A stretch of 64,000 nt of DNA from Candidatus Hinthialibacter antarcticus (GCA_030765645.1 JAVCCE010000075.1:1-64000); one strand, 5' to 3'; shown: positions 34,863-44,275, counted from the first letter of the stretch. The notes: generated by a model from the letters alone, not told the origin. Translations and numbers: made by a program.

Positions 34863-35563
34863 AGTCCTCGACGAAATCCAAGAAAAAATTCTATGGACGC
34901 GGCATTCCCGCCGTCAATTTGAAAGAGCTGAGCGGCAAATTGATCGCAATCGAAGGCGCTGACGGCTCGGGGCGTTCGACGCAAATCAACATGTTGCGCG
35001 ATGGTTTAGAAAAAGAGGGCTACGCGACCGTACACGTTGGGCTGAGCCGCTCGACTTTGGTGAGTGAGGAACTCGAAAAAGCCAAAGACGGCAATGTGTT
35101 GGGGCGCCGTACGATGGCGCTGTTTTATGCGACCGACTTTTGCGACCAACTCGAAAATGTTATTATCCCTGCGCTGCGTTCGGGGTATATCGTCATTGCC
35201 GACCGCTATATCTATACGCTGATGGTTCGTGATATTGTCCGTAAACTTGAATCGGATTGGATCGAGTCGCTATATGGGATTGCGATCATACCCGATGCAG
35301 TATTTTATTTGCGCGTAAGCCCTGACAATTTACTGGAGCGTACGTTTCAAAAGAGCCGTACGCTCGATTATTGGGAATCGGGCATGGACATCGGGCTTTC
35401 GCTCGATATGTTTGAAAGTTTTAAAAAATATCAGCGGCTGATTCAAATGGAATTTGCGAAAATACAAGACCGCTATGATTTTGAAGTCATCAATGGAAAC
35501 CGGTCTGCAACCGCAATTGGGAAAGAGTTGCAGGAAAAAGTGTTGGCTGTGTTGTCAGAATAA
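34859..35563 (+). CDS. Thymidylate kinase-like paralogue with altered P-loop
   Basis: 234 residues from the ATG that overlaps the upstream stop (ATGA) and follows GGAGGACAAA; an ATG at 34844 is less likely because it overlaps that site. It is related to the upstream gene along its length, with IADRYIYTLMVRDIV. The P-loop reads GADGSGRSTQ, so the phosphate-binding Lys is Arg39 (codon CGT). A basic N-terminal tail of about 25 residues (KSSTKSKKK) precedes the fold. It may be a non-catalytic partner of the first kinase or have a new substrate; this is inference. Confidence 0.78.
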   Translation: MKSSTKSKKKFYGRGIPAVNLKELSGKLIAIEGADGSGRSTQINMLRDGLEKEGYATVHVGLSRSTLVSEELEKAKDGNVLGRRTMALFYATDFCDQLENVIIPALRSGYIVIADRYIYTLMVRDIVRKLESDWIESLYGIAIIPDAVFYLRVSPDNLLERTFQKSRTLDYWESGMDIGLSLDMFESFKKYQRLIQMEFAKIQDRYDFEVINGNRSATAIGKELQEKVLAVLSE

Positions 35564-35588
35564 TTCGCCAAAAAGCGAGGGGTAGAGA

Positions 35589-36578
35589 ATGGCTGCAAGC
35601 GCCGGACAAAAAAATCATGTGGTTGGAATTGACCTGGGCGGGACCAAAATCCTCTCCGCCGTTGTTGATCGAGAAGGCAATGTTCTTTCACGCGCCAAAA
35701 AGAAAACCAAGGCGCAGCGCACTTCAGATGAAATTTTGCTGCGGCTCGAAGAATGCAGCCGCGAAGCGATTGAAGCCTCCGGCGTCCCGGCGAGTGAAAT
35801 TGCCGCTGTGGGCATCGGTTCGCCCGGTCCGCTTGACCCGATCACAGGCTGTATTCTCGAAACACCGAATTTGAACTTAAGCAATGCGCCGATTGCGCCC
35901 TACCTCATTGAGAAATTAGCCATGCCCGTTTTTCTCGATAACGACGTAAACGTGGGCACTTTCGGTGAATTCACCTATGGCGCCGCCAAAGGAAAACAGC
36001 ATGTCATTGGCATCTTTCTTGGAACCGGCGTCGGCGGCGGCGTGATTTTAAACGGCGAGCCGTTTCACGGCGCGAGTTTGAATGCGGGAGAATTGGGCCA
36101 CACCAAAATTGTTGCGTACGGTGACAAATGCGGCTGCGGCGACCGGGGCTGCCTCGAGGCGTACGCCAGCAAAACCGCCATGATTAAACGGATTAAAAAA
36201 CGCATCAGTAAAGGCAAAAAGTCAATTCTAACGGACCTGACGAACGGCGATTGGACAAAACTCACCAGCAGCGTATTCGTCAAGGCGATTGAAGCCAACG
36301 ACAAAATCACCGTCAATGAAATTCATCGCGCTTCAAAATACACGGGCGTTGCGGTCGGCAGTTTGATGAATATTCTCAGCCCTGAAATGGTGGTCATCGG
36401 CGGCGGTTTGGTCGAAGCGCTTGAGGCCCAGATCATGCCGGACATTCGCTACCACGCTGAGCGCAATTGCTTCCCGATCATGTCTGAAAAATGCGAGATT
36501 GTCCCCGCGATGTTGGGCGATGACGCAGGCATTCTCGGCGCCGCCGCGATTGCATGGAAGCGGCTCGAAAGCGCTTAA
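35589..36578 (+). CDS. ROK family glucokinase-like sugar kinase
   Basis: 329 residues. All kinase features are intact: phosphate motif IDLGGTKILSAVV, catalytic Asp in FLDNDVNVGTFGE, zinc motif CGCGDRGCLEAYAS, and IGTGVGGG-like FLGTGVGGGVIL. GAGGGG precedes the ATG. It phosphorylates glucose or a related sugar (N-acetylmannosamine or glucosamine are other options). It lies 25 bp after the kinase pair, so one operon of three nucleotide or sugar kinases is possible. Confidence 0.88.
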   Translation: MAASAGQKNHVVGIDLGGTKILSAVVDREGNVLSRAKKKTKAQRTSDEILLRLEECSREAIEASGVPASEIAAVGIGSPGPLDPITGCILETPNLNLSNAPIAPYLIEKLAMPVFLDNDVNVGTFGEFTYGAAKGKQHVIGIFLGTGVGGGVILNGEPFHGASLNAGELGHTKIVAYGDKCGCGDRGCLEAYASKTAMIKRIKKRISKGKKSILTDLTNGDWTKLTSSVFVKAIEANDKITVNEIHRASKYTGVAVGSLMNILSPEMVVIGGGLVEALEAQIMPDIRYHAERNCFPIMSEKCEIVPAMLGDDAGILGAAAIAWKRLESA

Positions 36579-36698
36579 TCTCTAGAAACGATCTCAACAA
36601 TACTTGCGCCGTTACTTGCGCCGTTATTGAACTCGGCGTGGGCGCCAGATCGGTTCTGTCTGTATGAGACCTGTTTTGATTGCTGCGTGGCTTTTTGT

Positions 36699-38660
36699 TT
36701 AATTTATGAATTGAACGTAGCCGTGTTTTTCTAAAAAGGTAAACCAGGCTGGAATGCACTCGCGAAATTGAGGGATTTCCAGCCGCACCAGCCGCTCGAT
36801 TTCTCCAATCGGGCGTTCTCCATTCGCCAGCCACCACGCCAAGGTGTAAGGCGCGTTGGTGCGAGGCGAGCGCCGGACCGGCGATGTCCATTGGTCGTAA
36901 GGCAAGGCGTCTAAGGTAATGGCGCCGATTGTCTCGCCGATACGTTTTGGGATGCGGTCGTCTTCGTGCGAATGGTCGATGGGTTCTTCCGGCAAAAAGT
37001 CAACTTCCAACGCTGCGGCGCGGGTTTGCAAGTGAGCGCTGACGGCAGCGATCGCCGAATCGGTAAGGTCCCCAATGGTGTAGTTTAATTCGCGTACTAC
37101 GTTCCACTCGGGGCATTCGTGCGCGTGCGGGTCAATTTGTCCGAGGCTTTGCAGCGCAGCGGCTTCAGCGTTCTTTCGCCCCGCCAAGCGCAAACGCGCG
37201 TCACGCCAGATTTCGTGCAAGTCCGCCGCGCTTTTCGCTTCGTCGGCTTTGTCCATCCAGTGGTCAACTTCAGTCCAGATATTTTCTTGCGCGAGGCGGT
37301 AATTCCATTGCGACAAAATTGGAATATCCGGGACGCCCAATACGGACGCGATATAACCCGTCGTCGCCGTCATCACCGCAAGGTCAATACACGAGCGGCG
37401 GCTGACGGCCTCCATGGCGTCGCCCGAGGTGCTGCGTACTTCGTCGCTGGCGCCGCCGTGCAGCCAGTGAGTTGCTATGTTGATCGCCGGATCGTTCCAA
37501 TGAATGTCGGCGCTCAAAGACATGGGCTTGTTTTCGAGCATTCGTTGCGGGCGCCAGTTGCTGAGGTAATCTTTTGCGATATGGCGGATTAACGCATCGC
37601 TAAAGTGGCGTAAAGGCGCGGGCGAGGTTCGCAAGGTCCAGCGGCTCCAGGCGCAATTCGGGTCGCCCGCCGCAGAATCCAAACAGAATGTCAATAAGGC
37701 GCGTTGCGCATTTTCTTTGAATTGATGCGCATACGCCAACGCGCCGTAGGGTCGCGGCGCCAGTAAAAACCGCAGCGTACGCGCGGGCTTGGGCAGCGAT
37801 CCATCTTTAATAACGTCTTGTATGATGCGGGCGGCTTCGAGTAGCGCGGCGGCGGACGCGGCGTGATAATTGGCGCCGGGGCCGTTGAGCGGCGCGAGTA
37901 GCCAGGCTTCTTGTTCGTCGCTCTCTCCTTCAATTTTTGCGTCAACCATCGGCAAGACGCCGGGCTGCATGTGCGCGTCAACGAACAGGCGCAACTTGAC
38001 CGGGCCTTCGGACGCTAACTGATAGAGTTCTTCGCCTTGCGCGGGAGAGACCGACAGGACGATCAATTGTTCATCGTTTTTGTGCGTTCCCCAGCCGCCG
38101 GGGCTGTTGCTGTTCGAGGGAATCCACTGCGTCCAGTCGGGATGGTTGGGCGAATTCGACCAGCATGATATCACCGCCGAGGCGCCTTTATTTGACGCCG
38201 CTTTTCGGACGGCTTCGATTTTTCCTTTGGTCAGAACAATCTTGCCCTCAACGTCGATATTGGGCAGATTGATTGAATCGTCGTTGGCGAGGCAGACCAG
38301 TTCCGCTTCCATGCCGTTGGGGGCCGTGGGCGGAGACCACATACCCAAAAAGAGGTTGTGGTCTTTTCGCTCGGCGATCACTTTTTGTTGGGGCGCAATC
38401 ATCTCTAATTTCGCTTTGCGACCGTTCCATGATTTGGGCATGACGGCGTCGCCGAATTGCGTCTGTCCATCGGCGGGCAGTTCATGGACCTCGGCGGTCA
38501 ATCCGGCGTCTTGAAACGCTTGTTGAGCGAACCGGGCCGACTGCATCCATCCGTCAAAATCCGATGTGTGGTTATTTTTCCAGATGGATTCGGTTTGTTC
38601 TAAAATCGCGTCGCCTGAAACGCGTTGCATAAACAGGTGAAAGATGCCTTGAAAATTCAT
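36699..38660 (-). CDS. M28 peptidase-like protein with degraded metal site
   Basis: 653 residues; ATG at 38660 overlaps the dnaG stop by ATGA. An in-frame ATG at 38756 would add 32 residues inside dnaG and is unlikely. A protease-associated-like insert is suggested by EGKIVLTKG and GASAVISCW. The M28 core is visible in LLAPLNGPGANYHAASAAAL, then LEAARIIQDVI. Where active M28 enzymes have H-x-D and D-N the sequence has P-x-N and Y-H, so zinc binding and peptidase activity are doubtful. Similar domain order is seen in DUF4910-type aminopeptidases. The function is unknown; translational coupling to dnaG is striking. Confidence 0.6.
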   Translation of the reverse strand: MNFQGIFHLFMQRVSGDAILEQTESIWKNNHTSDFDGWMQSARFAQQAFQDAGLTAEVHELPADGQTQFGDAVMPKSWNGRKAKLEMIAPQQKVIAERKDHNLFLGMWSPPTAPNGMEAELVCLANDDSINLPNIDVEGKIVLTKGKIEAVRKAASNKGASAVISCWSNSPNHPDWTQWIPSNSNSPGGWGTHKNDEQLIVLSVSPAQGEELYQLASEGPVKLRLFVDAHMQPGVLPMVDAKIEGESDEQEAWLLAPLNGPGANYHAASAAALLEAARIIQDVIKDGSLPKPARTLRFLLAPRPYGALAYAHQFKENAQRALLTFCLDSAAGDPNCAWSRWTLRTSPAPLRHFSDALIRHIAKDYLSNWRPQRMLENKPMSLSADIHWNDPAINIATHWLHGGASDEVRSTSGDAMEAVSRRSCIDLAVMTATTGYIASVLGVPDIPILSQWNYRLAQENIWTEVDHWMDKADEAKSAADLHEIWRDARLRLAGRKNAEAAALQSLGQIDPHAHECPEWNVVRELNYTIGDLTDSAIAAVSAHLQTRAAALEVDFLPEEPIDHSHEDDRIPKRIGETIGAITLDALPYDQWTSPVRRSPRTNAPYTLAWWLANGERPIGEIERLVRLEIPQFRECIPAWFTFLEKHGYVQFIN

Positions 38661-40483
38661 GGAGTGGGTTCGTCTTTCTGCGCAAACAATTGTTGATCGA
38701 GCGCCTTGAGCGCTTGCATTGGGTCTGATTGCGCGTCTAATTTTGTTTGTTGCCAATTTCGTTTTTGTAATTCTTGTTGCAGACCGTCCATTACTTCATC
38801 GTGCATTTTGCGAAGCCCTTTTTCGCGGTTGGGCATTCCCTCGCTTTCGATGATGCGTAGGAAAGCCGCCGCGTCTTGGTTGTCAGGAAATAAAGAAGAC
38901 AGCCGGAGCGCCGATGGTTCGCTTGTCGGGCCGGGTTTATCGCCTAACAAAGTTTCGATGATTCGATCCAGTCGTGAATTGACGCGAAAGGCTGTCGTCA
39001 ATTCGGGCAAAGTTTGCGACCATTCGGCGTCTTCAAATAGCCACGGCCGTTGTGCTTCTAACATGCCGTCCGGCAAAATGAAGCGGTGTTGAAACGCAAG
39101 CAGACGAACCAGCGCTTCTTTCTGCATACGCATGGGATCGACGACGTCTGTTTGTTGCTGGGTGGGAGGCGCTTCACTGGTTTGGCGAATTTGCGGCGCG
39201 CGGGTTCTGGACGCTTTGGTGTTGATCGCTTCTTGTAAGGCGCCTGCGTCGGAGCCGATGCGTTCCGCTAACATGCGAACGTAGTCGTTGCGAATGAAGG
39301 CTTCGGGGATGCGCAGCAGCAGCGGCGTGACCCCTTCAACGATGGCGCTTTTATCTTGGGGCAGGGACGGATCGCGTCCTTGCATTTCTTGCAATAAATT
39401 AAACTCGAAGCCGTCCAGCGGTTCGTCAAGTAGTTGCTGCATAGCGGCTTCGCCTTTTTCGCGCAAAAAATCGTCGGGGTCTTGTCCGCCGGGCAACAAT
39501 GCGACTTTGACTGCGAGGCCTTGTTCAAAAAATAGTTCGACGCCGCGCCGCGCTGCGCGAATGCCCGCCGAGTCGCCGTCATAGAGCAGCGTATAGCGGT
39601 CGGTGTAGCGGCGCAGCATGTGAACATGTTCCGGCGTCAACGCGGTGCCCAGCGTCGCGATTGCCTGGGTGAAGCCATATTTGTGCAGCATGATGGCGTC
39701 CATGTAGCCTTCGACCGCTACCGCGCCGCGTTCTTTAATGATGGTTTTCGCTTGGTCTAACAAATACATTACTTTCGATTTGTTAAAGAGCGGCGTTTCG
39801 TTGCTGTTCAAATATTTGGCGGTGTCTTCCGGGTCCATGGCGCGACCGCCGAAGGCGATCACCCGCCCAATCGCGTTGCGGATGGGGAACATGATGCGGT
39901 TGCGAAAGCGGTCATAGTAGCCGTCTTTTTTATTGCTTTTGACAATCAGCCCCAGTTCGTCCATCACGGCTTCCGGGACATTTTTCTTTTTGACGGCGTA
40001 GAGCAGGTTGTCCCAGCCCGGCGGCGCAAAGCCCAGCCCGAAGCGTTTGATGTCTTCAGCGGTAAGCCCACGGTCGAGCAAGTAGTCCATCGCGGGTTTG
40101 CTGGAGTCTAAATTGCGTTGGAAGAATCGCGCCGCCGCTTCCATAATTTGATAGCGGTCGATCTCTTGATGTTGGCGGAACGAGCCGTGCGCGGGTTTGA
40201 TTTCGATGCCGAGCTTTTCGGCCAACATGCGGCGCGCTTCGGGGTAGGTCAGGTTCTCGACGCCCATCACAAAGTCGATGGCGTTTCCGCCGGCGCTGCA
40301 ACCGAAGCAGTGATAGAATCCGCGCTCGGCGTTGACGCTGAACGACGGCGTTTTTTCTTTGTGAAATGGACACAGCCCGAACAAGCGCCCGCCTCGCGAT
40401 TTGAGGTGGACGTATTGACCGACGACTTCTGCGATGTCGGCGCGTTCTAGAATTTGTTCTTTGACTGGATCGTTTGATGCCAT
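38657..40483 (-). CDS. dnaG: DNA primase
   Basis: 608 residues from the ATG at 40483, which places ILERADIAEVVGQYVHLK at the usual distance from the N-terminus; an ATG at 40528 would add 15 residues. CHC2 zinc finger at 38-62 (CPFH then HCFGC), RNA-polymerase-like catalytic core, and a TOPRIM domain with VAVEGYMDAIML. The C-terminal third carries a Pro/Gln linker and a helicase-binding-like region. It makes RNA primers for replication. No rpoD or rpsU neighbours are present, unlike the classic macromolecular synthesis operon. Its stop overlaps the start of an M28-like gene. Confidence 0.95.
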   Translation of the reverse strand: MASNDPVKEQILERADIAEVVGQYVHLKSRGGRLFGLCPFHKEKTPSFSVNAERGFYHCFGCSAGGNAIDFVMGVENLTYPEARRMLAEKLGIEIKPAHGSFRQHQEIDRYQIMEAAARFFQRNLDSSKPAMDYLLDRGLTAEDIKRFGLGFAPPGWDNLLYAVKKKNVPEAVMDELGLIVKSNKKDGYYDRFRNRIMFPIRNAIGRVIAFGGRAMDPEDTAKYLNSNETPLFNKSKVMYLLDQAKTIIKERGAVAVEGYMDAIMLHKYGFTQAIATLGTALTPEHVHMLRRYTDRYTLLYDGDSAGIRAARRGVELFFEQGLAVKVALLPGGQDPDDFLREKGEAAMQQLLDEPLDGFEFNLLQEMQGRDPSLPQDKSAIVEGVTPLLLRIPEAFIRNDYVRMLAERIGSDAGALQEAINTKASRTRAPQIRQTSEAPPTQQQTDVVDPMRMQKEALVRLLAFQHRFILPDGMLEAQRPWLFEDAEWSQTLPELTTAFRVNSRLDRIIETLLGDKPGPTSEPSALRLSSLFPDNQDAAAFLRIIESEGMPNREKGLRKMHDEVMDGLQQELQKRNWQQTKLDAQSDPMQALKALDQQLFAQKDEPTP

Positions 40484-40725
40484 CGGCGTAAATTTTATCT
40501 CGCTAGAGTTGCCTTTACTATACATCAAACGACGTTGGGTCTCAGGATGCTCAAAGTGAAATCAAAACCGTTTCAATATATTTACCGTATCGTTGCGTTT
40601 GGGGCGGGCGCCTCAGAACAATCCAATTATGAATAGGAATGTTTTGAATTCCGCCCCCAGCATTTCGGCTTGCTGCTAGTAAAATACGCAGAATGGATTT
40701 TTTCGCTCAAGAAACGAGGTTGTGT

Positions 40726-41760
40726 ATGCGTATCAGATTCAATGGATTGATTGCTCTGCTCGCTTTGATTTTTCCAACGGTCATTCTTGGTGATGTGCTT
40801 GATGAATTTAAACTTGACGCGATCACCGGACAGCCAGCCAAAATTACGATTGAACGCATCATTTGCGATGAATATTCCAGGGCGTGGCTGCAAGGTGAAC
40901 TGGTGACGGTCGAGGTTCCCTCATTGGGAGGCGTGACTTTTCCCGGCGCCGCGCCTTTGCAGAAGCAGGGCCTGTTGCATGAATCGCTGACGCTGCTCTT
41001 CGATGATGCAGGCCGCGCAGTGGAGATTACGCGTGTTCGCGGCGCTTCCGCGACGGAACGGACGGAAATCCAATACACAGAAAACGGTCAGCGCAACGCT
41101 CTCTTATTTTATGGCGCCGATGGGGCGCTCAATCGCAAAGAGACATATTCATACAATACGAAGGGCCTCAAAAGTGAATGGACGATCTATGACGGCAGCG
41201 AAGATTGGATTGAAATCCATCAGTATTTGTATGATGAAAACGAAGTGTTAAATCAGGAACGCCGCCGTTTTTCGCGCCCTCCGCGTGAGGAAATCGTCAA
41301 ATACCGCTATGAACAAGAAGGCCGTCTGGTGTGGATGGACCACTATGACGGGGATGATAATTTCCTTGTTAAGCATGTGAAAATGTATGACGACCAAGGG
41401 AATTTTTTAGGCGAAACTTACTTCGATAAATCCGGTGAAGATTCGGGCAGCGTATTGGTTAGGCGCAACAAGGACTGCCATGTGATCGACCGCCGCATTA
41501 TTACCAAGCGCGGCGGCCAGGAATATCACGGGGAGTTCAAAGTCAACCAATTTGGGCTTCCTGTTGAAGCCAAAGAAACCGGACTCAAAGACCGGTTGAT
41601 TAAACATGAATGGATGGAATATCTCTATGACGACCAAAGCAACTGGACGTTGCGTTGCGCCTACGTCCTCCAGCGTTTGAGCGACCGTCGCGTCTATGTT
41701 CCCACCAGTGTTGACCGTCGTACCATTGAATATTCGGGTTCGGAAACAGGCGCGCAGTAA
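40726..41760 (+). CDS. Secreted protein with YD-repeat-like segments
   Basis: 344 residues from the ATG at 40726, which gives a signal peptide (MRIRFNGLIALLALIF then PTVILG); the frame opens 11 codons earlier. The mature part is rich in short Tyr-Asp units such as EIQYTENGQR, TYSYNTKGLK, HQYLYDENEVL, VKYRYEQEGRL and KMYDDQGNFL, about 25-30 residues apart. These resemble YD/RHS or MORN-like beta repeats. No catalytic motif is seen. GAGG precedes the start. It is probably an exported structural or binding protein; the role is unknown. Confidence 0.6.
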   Translation: MRIRFNGLIALLALIFPTVILGDVLDEFKLDAITGQPAKITIERIICDEYSRAWLQGELVTVEVPSLGGVTFPGAAPLQKQGLLHESLTLLFDDAGRAVEITRVRGASATERTEIQYTENGQRNALLFYGADGALNRKETYSYNTKGLKSEWTIYDGSEDWIEIHQYLYDENEVLNQERRRFSRPPREEIVKYRYEQEGRLVWMDHYDGDDNFLVKHVKMYDDQGNFLGETYFDKSGEDSGSVLVRRNKDCHVIDRRIITKRGGQEYHGEFKVNQFGLPVEAKETGLKDRLIKHEWMEYLYDDQSNWTLRCAYVLQRLSDRRVYVPTSVDRRTIEYSGSETGAQ

Positions 41761-41906
41761 TGCGTTCTTTTCATGTTTGATTGTCCCGCTTGCTTGACAG
41801 CAAGGCGTCCGCCGATATGATCCCGCCATAACCCCTACACAATTTGGTTCGGCCTGGATGATGCAAGCGGGGAAAACTCATAGTGAAAGATTTGAAGGAG
41901 ATAAAC

Positions 41907-42416
41907 ATGGAACGTACAGGCGTAATTACGTTTAAGGGCGGCGCGATGACATTGGTCGGCCCTGAACTCAAAGTCGGCGAAGCGGCCCCGGATTTTTGCG
42001 TGGTTGATAATGGGTTGCAGCCCGTCAAGTTGTCAGATTTCAAAGGCCAAGTGGTGATTATTTCTTCCGTGCCCTCGGTCGATACTCCGGTTTGTGAATT
42101 GCAAACCAAGCGCTTCAACGAAGAAGCCAACAAATTAAACGCCAAAGTGCTGACAGTCAGCCTCGACCTGCCTTTTGCGCAAAAACGCTTCTGCGCGGCG
42201 GAAGGCCTCGACAAAGTTGTGACCGTTTCAGACTACCAACAACGCAATTTCGCCGAAACCTTCGGCGTCTTGATTAAAGAACTCTGCCTTTGTACGCGGG
42301 CGGTGTTTGTGGTCGACAAAGACGGCAAGTTGACGTACCAGGAAATCGTCGGTGAAGTGACCGAACACCCCGACTATGATAAAGCGCTCGAAGCAGCCAA
42401 AGCGGCTGGCGCGTAA
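41907..42416 (+). CDS. tpx: Thiol peroxidase
   Basis: 169 residues from the ATG after AAGGAGATAAAC; a start at 41883 would add eight residues upstream of the ribosome-binding site. The peroxidatic Cys63 is in VPSVDTPVCELQ and the resolving Cys is near 96 in KRFCAAEGL, as in atypical two-Cys Tpx. It reduces hydrogen peroxide and alkyl hydroperoxides, including lipid ones, with thioredoxin. A terminator follows, so it is monocistronic. Confidence 0.95.
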   Translation: MERTGVITFKGGAMTLVGPELKVGEAAPDFCVVDNGLQPVKLSDFKGQVVIISSVPSVDTPVCELQTKRFNEEANKLNAKVLTVSLDLPFAQKRFCAAEGLDKVVTVSDYQQRNFAETFGVLIKELCLCTRAVFVVDKDGKLTYQEIVGEVTEHPDYDKALEAAKAAGA

Positions 42417-42440
42417 CATCTGTCGCATTGAAACCCAAGC

Positions 42441-42472
42441 GGGGCGCGGCGAATGCTGCGTCCCGTTTTTTC
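42441..42472 (+). terminator. Rho-independent terminator of tpx
   Basis: GGGGCGCGGC and GCTGCGTCCC pair (two G-T pairs) around GAAT, followed by GTTTTTTC. Confidence 0.82.
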
Positions 42473-42531
42473 ATTTGGTATAAAAAATAGAATTATGGTA
42501 TGGTGAATGTAGGTGTTTTGAGGAGCCAGAT

Positions 42532-42729
42532 ATGGAAAATTTAAACGAAATCATTGACAGCCTCACCGATGACCAGAAGAAAGAAGTCGCCGAATTTGTC
42601 CAAACCATGATGGCGCGAGGATCGCAGCGGGTCAAAACGCGATTGCGTCAGGACTGGGCGGGCAAACTGTCCCCGGCGCCAAGCGGACAAACCATGTTGG
42701 AATTGCAACAGACCACCTACCACAGCTAA
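42532..42729 (+). CDS. VapB-type antitoxin (DUF2281-like)
   Basis: 65 residues, GAGGAG before the ATG. The N-terminus LNEIIDSLTDDQKKEVAEFV is a short helical segment like DUF2281 antitoxins. The basic centre and the C-terminal tail with AGKLSPAPSG could wrap the toxin. It lies 12 bp upstream of a PIN-domain gene, the usual antitoxin-first order. The DNA-binding part of classical VapB is not obvious in so short a protein. Confidence 0.75.
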   Translation: MENLNEIIDSLTDDQKKEVAEFVQTMMARGSQRVKTRLRQDWAGKLSPAPSGQTMLELQQTTYHS

Positions 42730-42740
42730 GGAGCAAGCGA

Positions 42741-43145
42741 ATGTTTTTGATAGATACGCATGTATGGTTGGAGCGCTTGTTCGACAGCGAACATTCAGAC
42801 GATGTTGGCAAATTGCTCAATCACTATTCGTCTGACAAATTATTTGCAACGGCGTTTTCGCTGAACGGCATTTCGATGATCTTAAAACGCCATCAACATG
42901 ATGATGTGTTGGCGCGGTTTGTTTTGGATGTGTTTGTCGACGGCGGCAGTACGTTGATTCATCTGGAGCCGGAAGACATCAAGCGCATTCTTCGCACCAT
43001 GGACCAATGCGGCCTCGATTATCACGACGCCCATCAGTATGTCGCGGCGGAAAAATATCACCTGACCATCGTCAGTTATAATGACGCTTTTGATAGTACG
43101 CCGTTGGGCCGAAAGACGCCCGCTCAAATCATGGTGATGATGTAA
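42741..43145 (+). CDS. PIN-domain toxin (VapC-like ribonuclease)
   Basis: 134 residues with AAGGAGC before the ATG. The PIN fold begins with FLIDTHVWLE (Asp5), and later acidic residues occur in DYHDAHQYVAAE and VSYNDAFD. VapC-type toxins cut tRNA or rRNA. Together with the preceding small gene it forms a toxin-antitoxin pair. It ends in a convergent arrangement with the DUF1080 gene. Confidence 0.85.
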   Translation: MFLIDTHVWLERLFDSEHSDDVGKLLNHYSSDKLFATAFSLNGISMILKRHQHDDVLARFVLDVFVDGGSTLIHLEPEDIKRILRTMDQCGLDYHDAHQYVAAEKYHLTIVSYNDAFDSTPLGRKTPAQIMVMM

Positions 43146-43176
43146 CATCTAAGTTTGATTCATATAATTAAGGTTG

Positions 43177-43213
43177 AAAAAAAGCCCGGACGCGTTGATC
43201 GCTTCCGGGCTTG
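43177..43213 (-). terminator. Terminator between the PIN toxin and DUF1080 genes
   Basis: GCCCGGA and TCCGGGC pair around a 13-base loop; on the minus strand a run of seven T follows, so it mainly serves the DUF1080 gene. It may act weakly in the other direction. Confidence 0.72.
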
Positions 43214-43237
43214 ATTGTTTGTATTGAGAAAGACGAC

Positions 43238-44275
43238 TTATTTGATGATGGGTTTGAGTATGATGTTTTTGTATTCAACGCCGGTGTGGTCGCCCTGTAA
43301 GTAGAGAGGGCCGGGCTTGAATTCATCTGAAGTCAACGCGCCGCCGGTGCAACCCATGACAGGTTGATTGTCGATAATCACGGTATCATTCAAGATAACG
43401 GTGATGTGACGGTCGCACAATGTGATGTCATAGGTTTGCCATTCGTTTGCGGGTTTTTCCGCGTTCACGCTAGGCGTAATGCGGCTGTAGACGGCGCCCA
43501 TGTTATGGCTGTCGAGCGGCTTGCCGTAGGTGTCTGCAACCTGAACTTCATAGATGCCGCGCAAGTAGACGCCGCTGTTGTTGCCGGGCAGGACTTTCAC
43601 GTTCATGGTGAGGTTGAAGTCTTCAAATTCATTAACCGTGCGTAGGTTTCCGTAGTTGATATGCGGCTTGCCTTTTTCTTGTTTGGGGTCATTGCCCAAG
43701 ACGCCGTCTTTGACGAACCAACCGCTGACAGCGCCGTCATGGGTAAGTTTCCAACCGTCGAGGTTCTCGCCGTTGAATAATTTAACGGGTTCGCCGTATT
43801 TCAGGCTGGACAAATCCGGCGCGGCGGGATGCGGTGGGATGCGCTTGCCTGTGAATTCCATCATGTTGACGCCAAGACCGTTTGATTTGGGTTCACCGCT
43901 GGTAACTTTGATTTTGTCTTTGTCGTCAGGGTCGATGGAGATATACATGGCTTGGGTGCGGGTGTGGCTGCGGACGACTTTGCCGCCTTCCCAAATGCGC
44001 GGGGTGTTGTGCACTCGCGTGACCACCAAGCCGCGTTGGAACCAATAGACGTTCGCGACGGGAACCACGCTGCCGCCCATCCAGAGAATGTCGCCGTCTA
44101 GATACTTGTTATCGACCATACGGACATTCAGCCAACCAGCGCCGCCGGGCAGGTCAAGCGCCCAGTTGCCTAAATACGGCTCAATTTTTTCTTTGGCGAC
44201 ATCGTCTTGAGCATAGACGGCGCCCGAAGCAAAGACTGCGACGGTTAAAGCAAGTAAAACGAATTTGCGAATCAT
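43238..44275 (-). CDS. Secreted DUF1080 (3-keto-disaccharide hydrolase-like) protein
   Basis: 345 residues. Signal peptide MIRKFVLLALTVAVFASG ends at VYAQ; AGGAGG precedes the ATG. Residues 20-150 form an N-terminal domain with a lipocalin-like feel. The DUF1080 concanavalin-like domain starts near 165 with VKLFNGENLDGW and has NNSGVYLRGIYEVQVADTYG and WQTYDITLCDRHITVILND. Planctomycete and Bacteroidetes relatives are proposed to act on 3-keto-glycosides made by MocA-family oxidases; one such oxidase gene is at 5450, but not adjacent. The protein is exported and monocistronic. Confidence 0.87.
   Translation of the reverse strand: MIRKFVLLALTVAVFASGAVYAQDDVAKEKIEPYLGNWALDLPGGAGWLNVRMVDNKYLDGDILWMGGSVVPVANVYWFQRGLVVTRVHNTPRIWEGGKVVRSHTRTQAMYISIDPDDKDKIKVTSGEPKSNGLGVNMMEFTGKRIPPHPAAPDLSSLKYGEPVKLFNGENLDGWKLTHDGAVSGWFVKDGVLGNDPKQEKGKPHINYGNLRTVNEFEDFNLTMNVKVLPGNNSGVYLRGIYEVQVADTYGKPLDSHNMGAVYSRITPSVNAEKPANEWQTYDITLCDRHITVILNDTVIIDNQPVMGCTGGALTSDEFKPGPLYLQGDHTGVEYKNIILKPIIK

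Noticed and set aside
36600-36630. Short direct repeat of TACTTGCGCCGT near the ROK kinase end
   Set aside because: It is only two 12-bp units and has no further structure.
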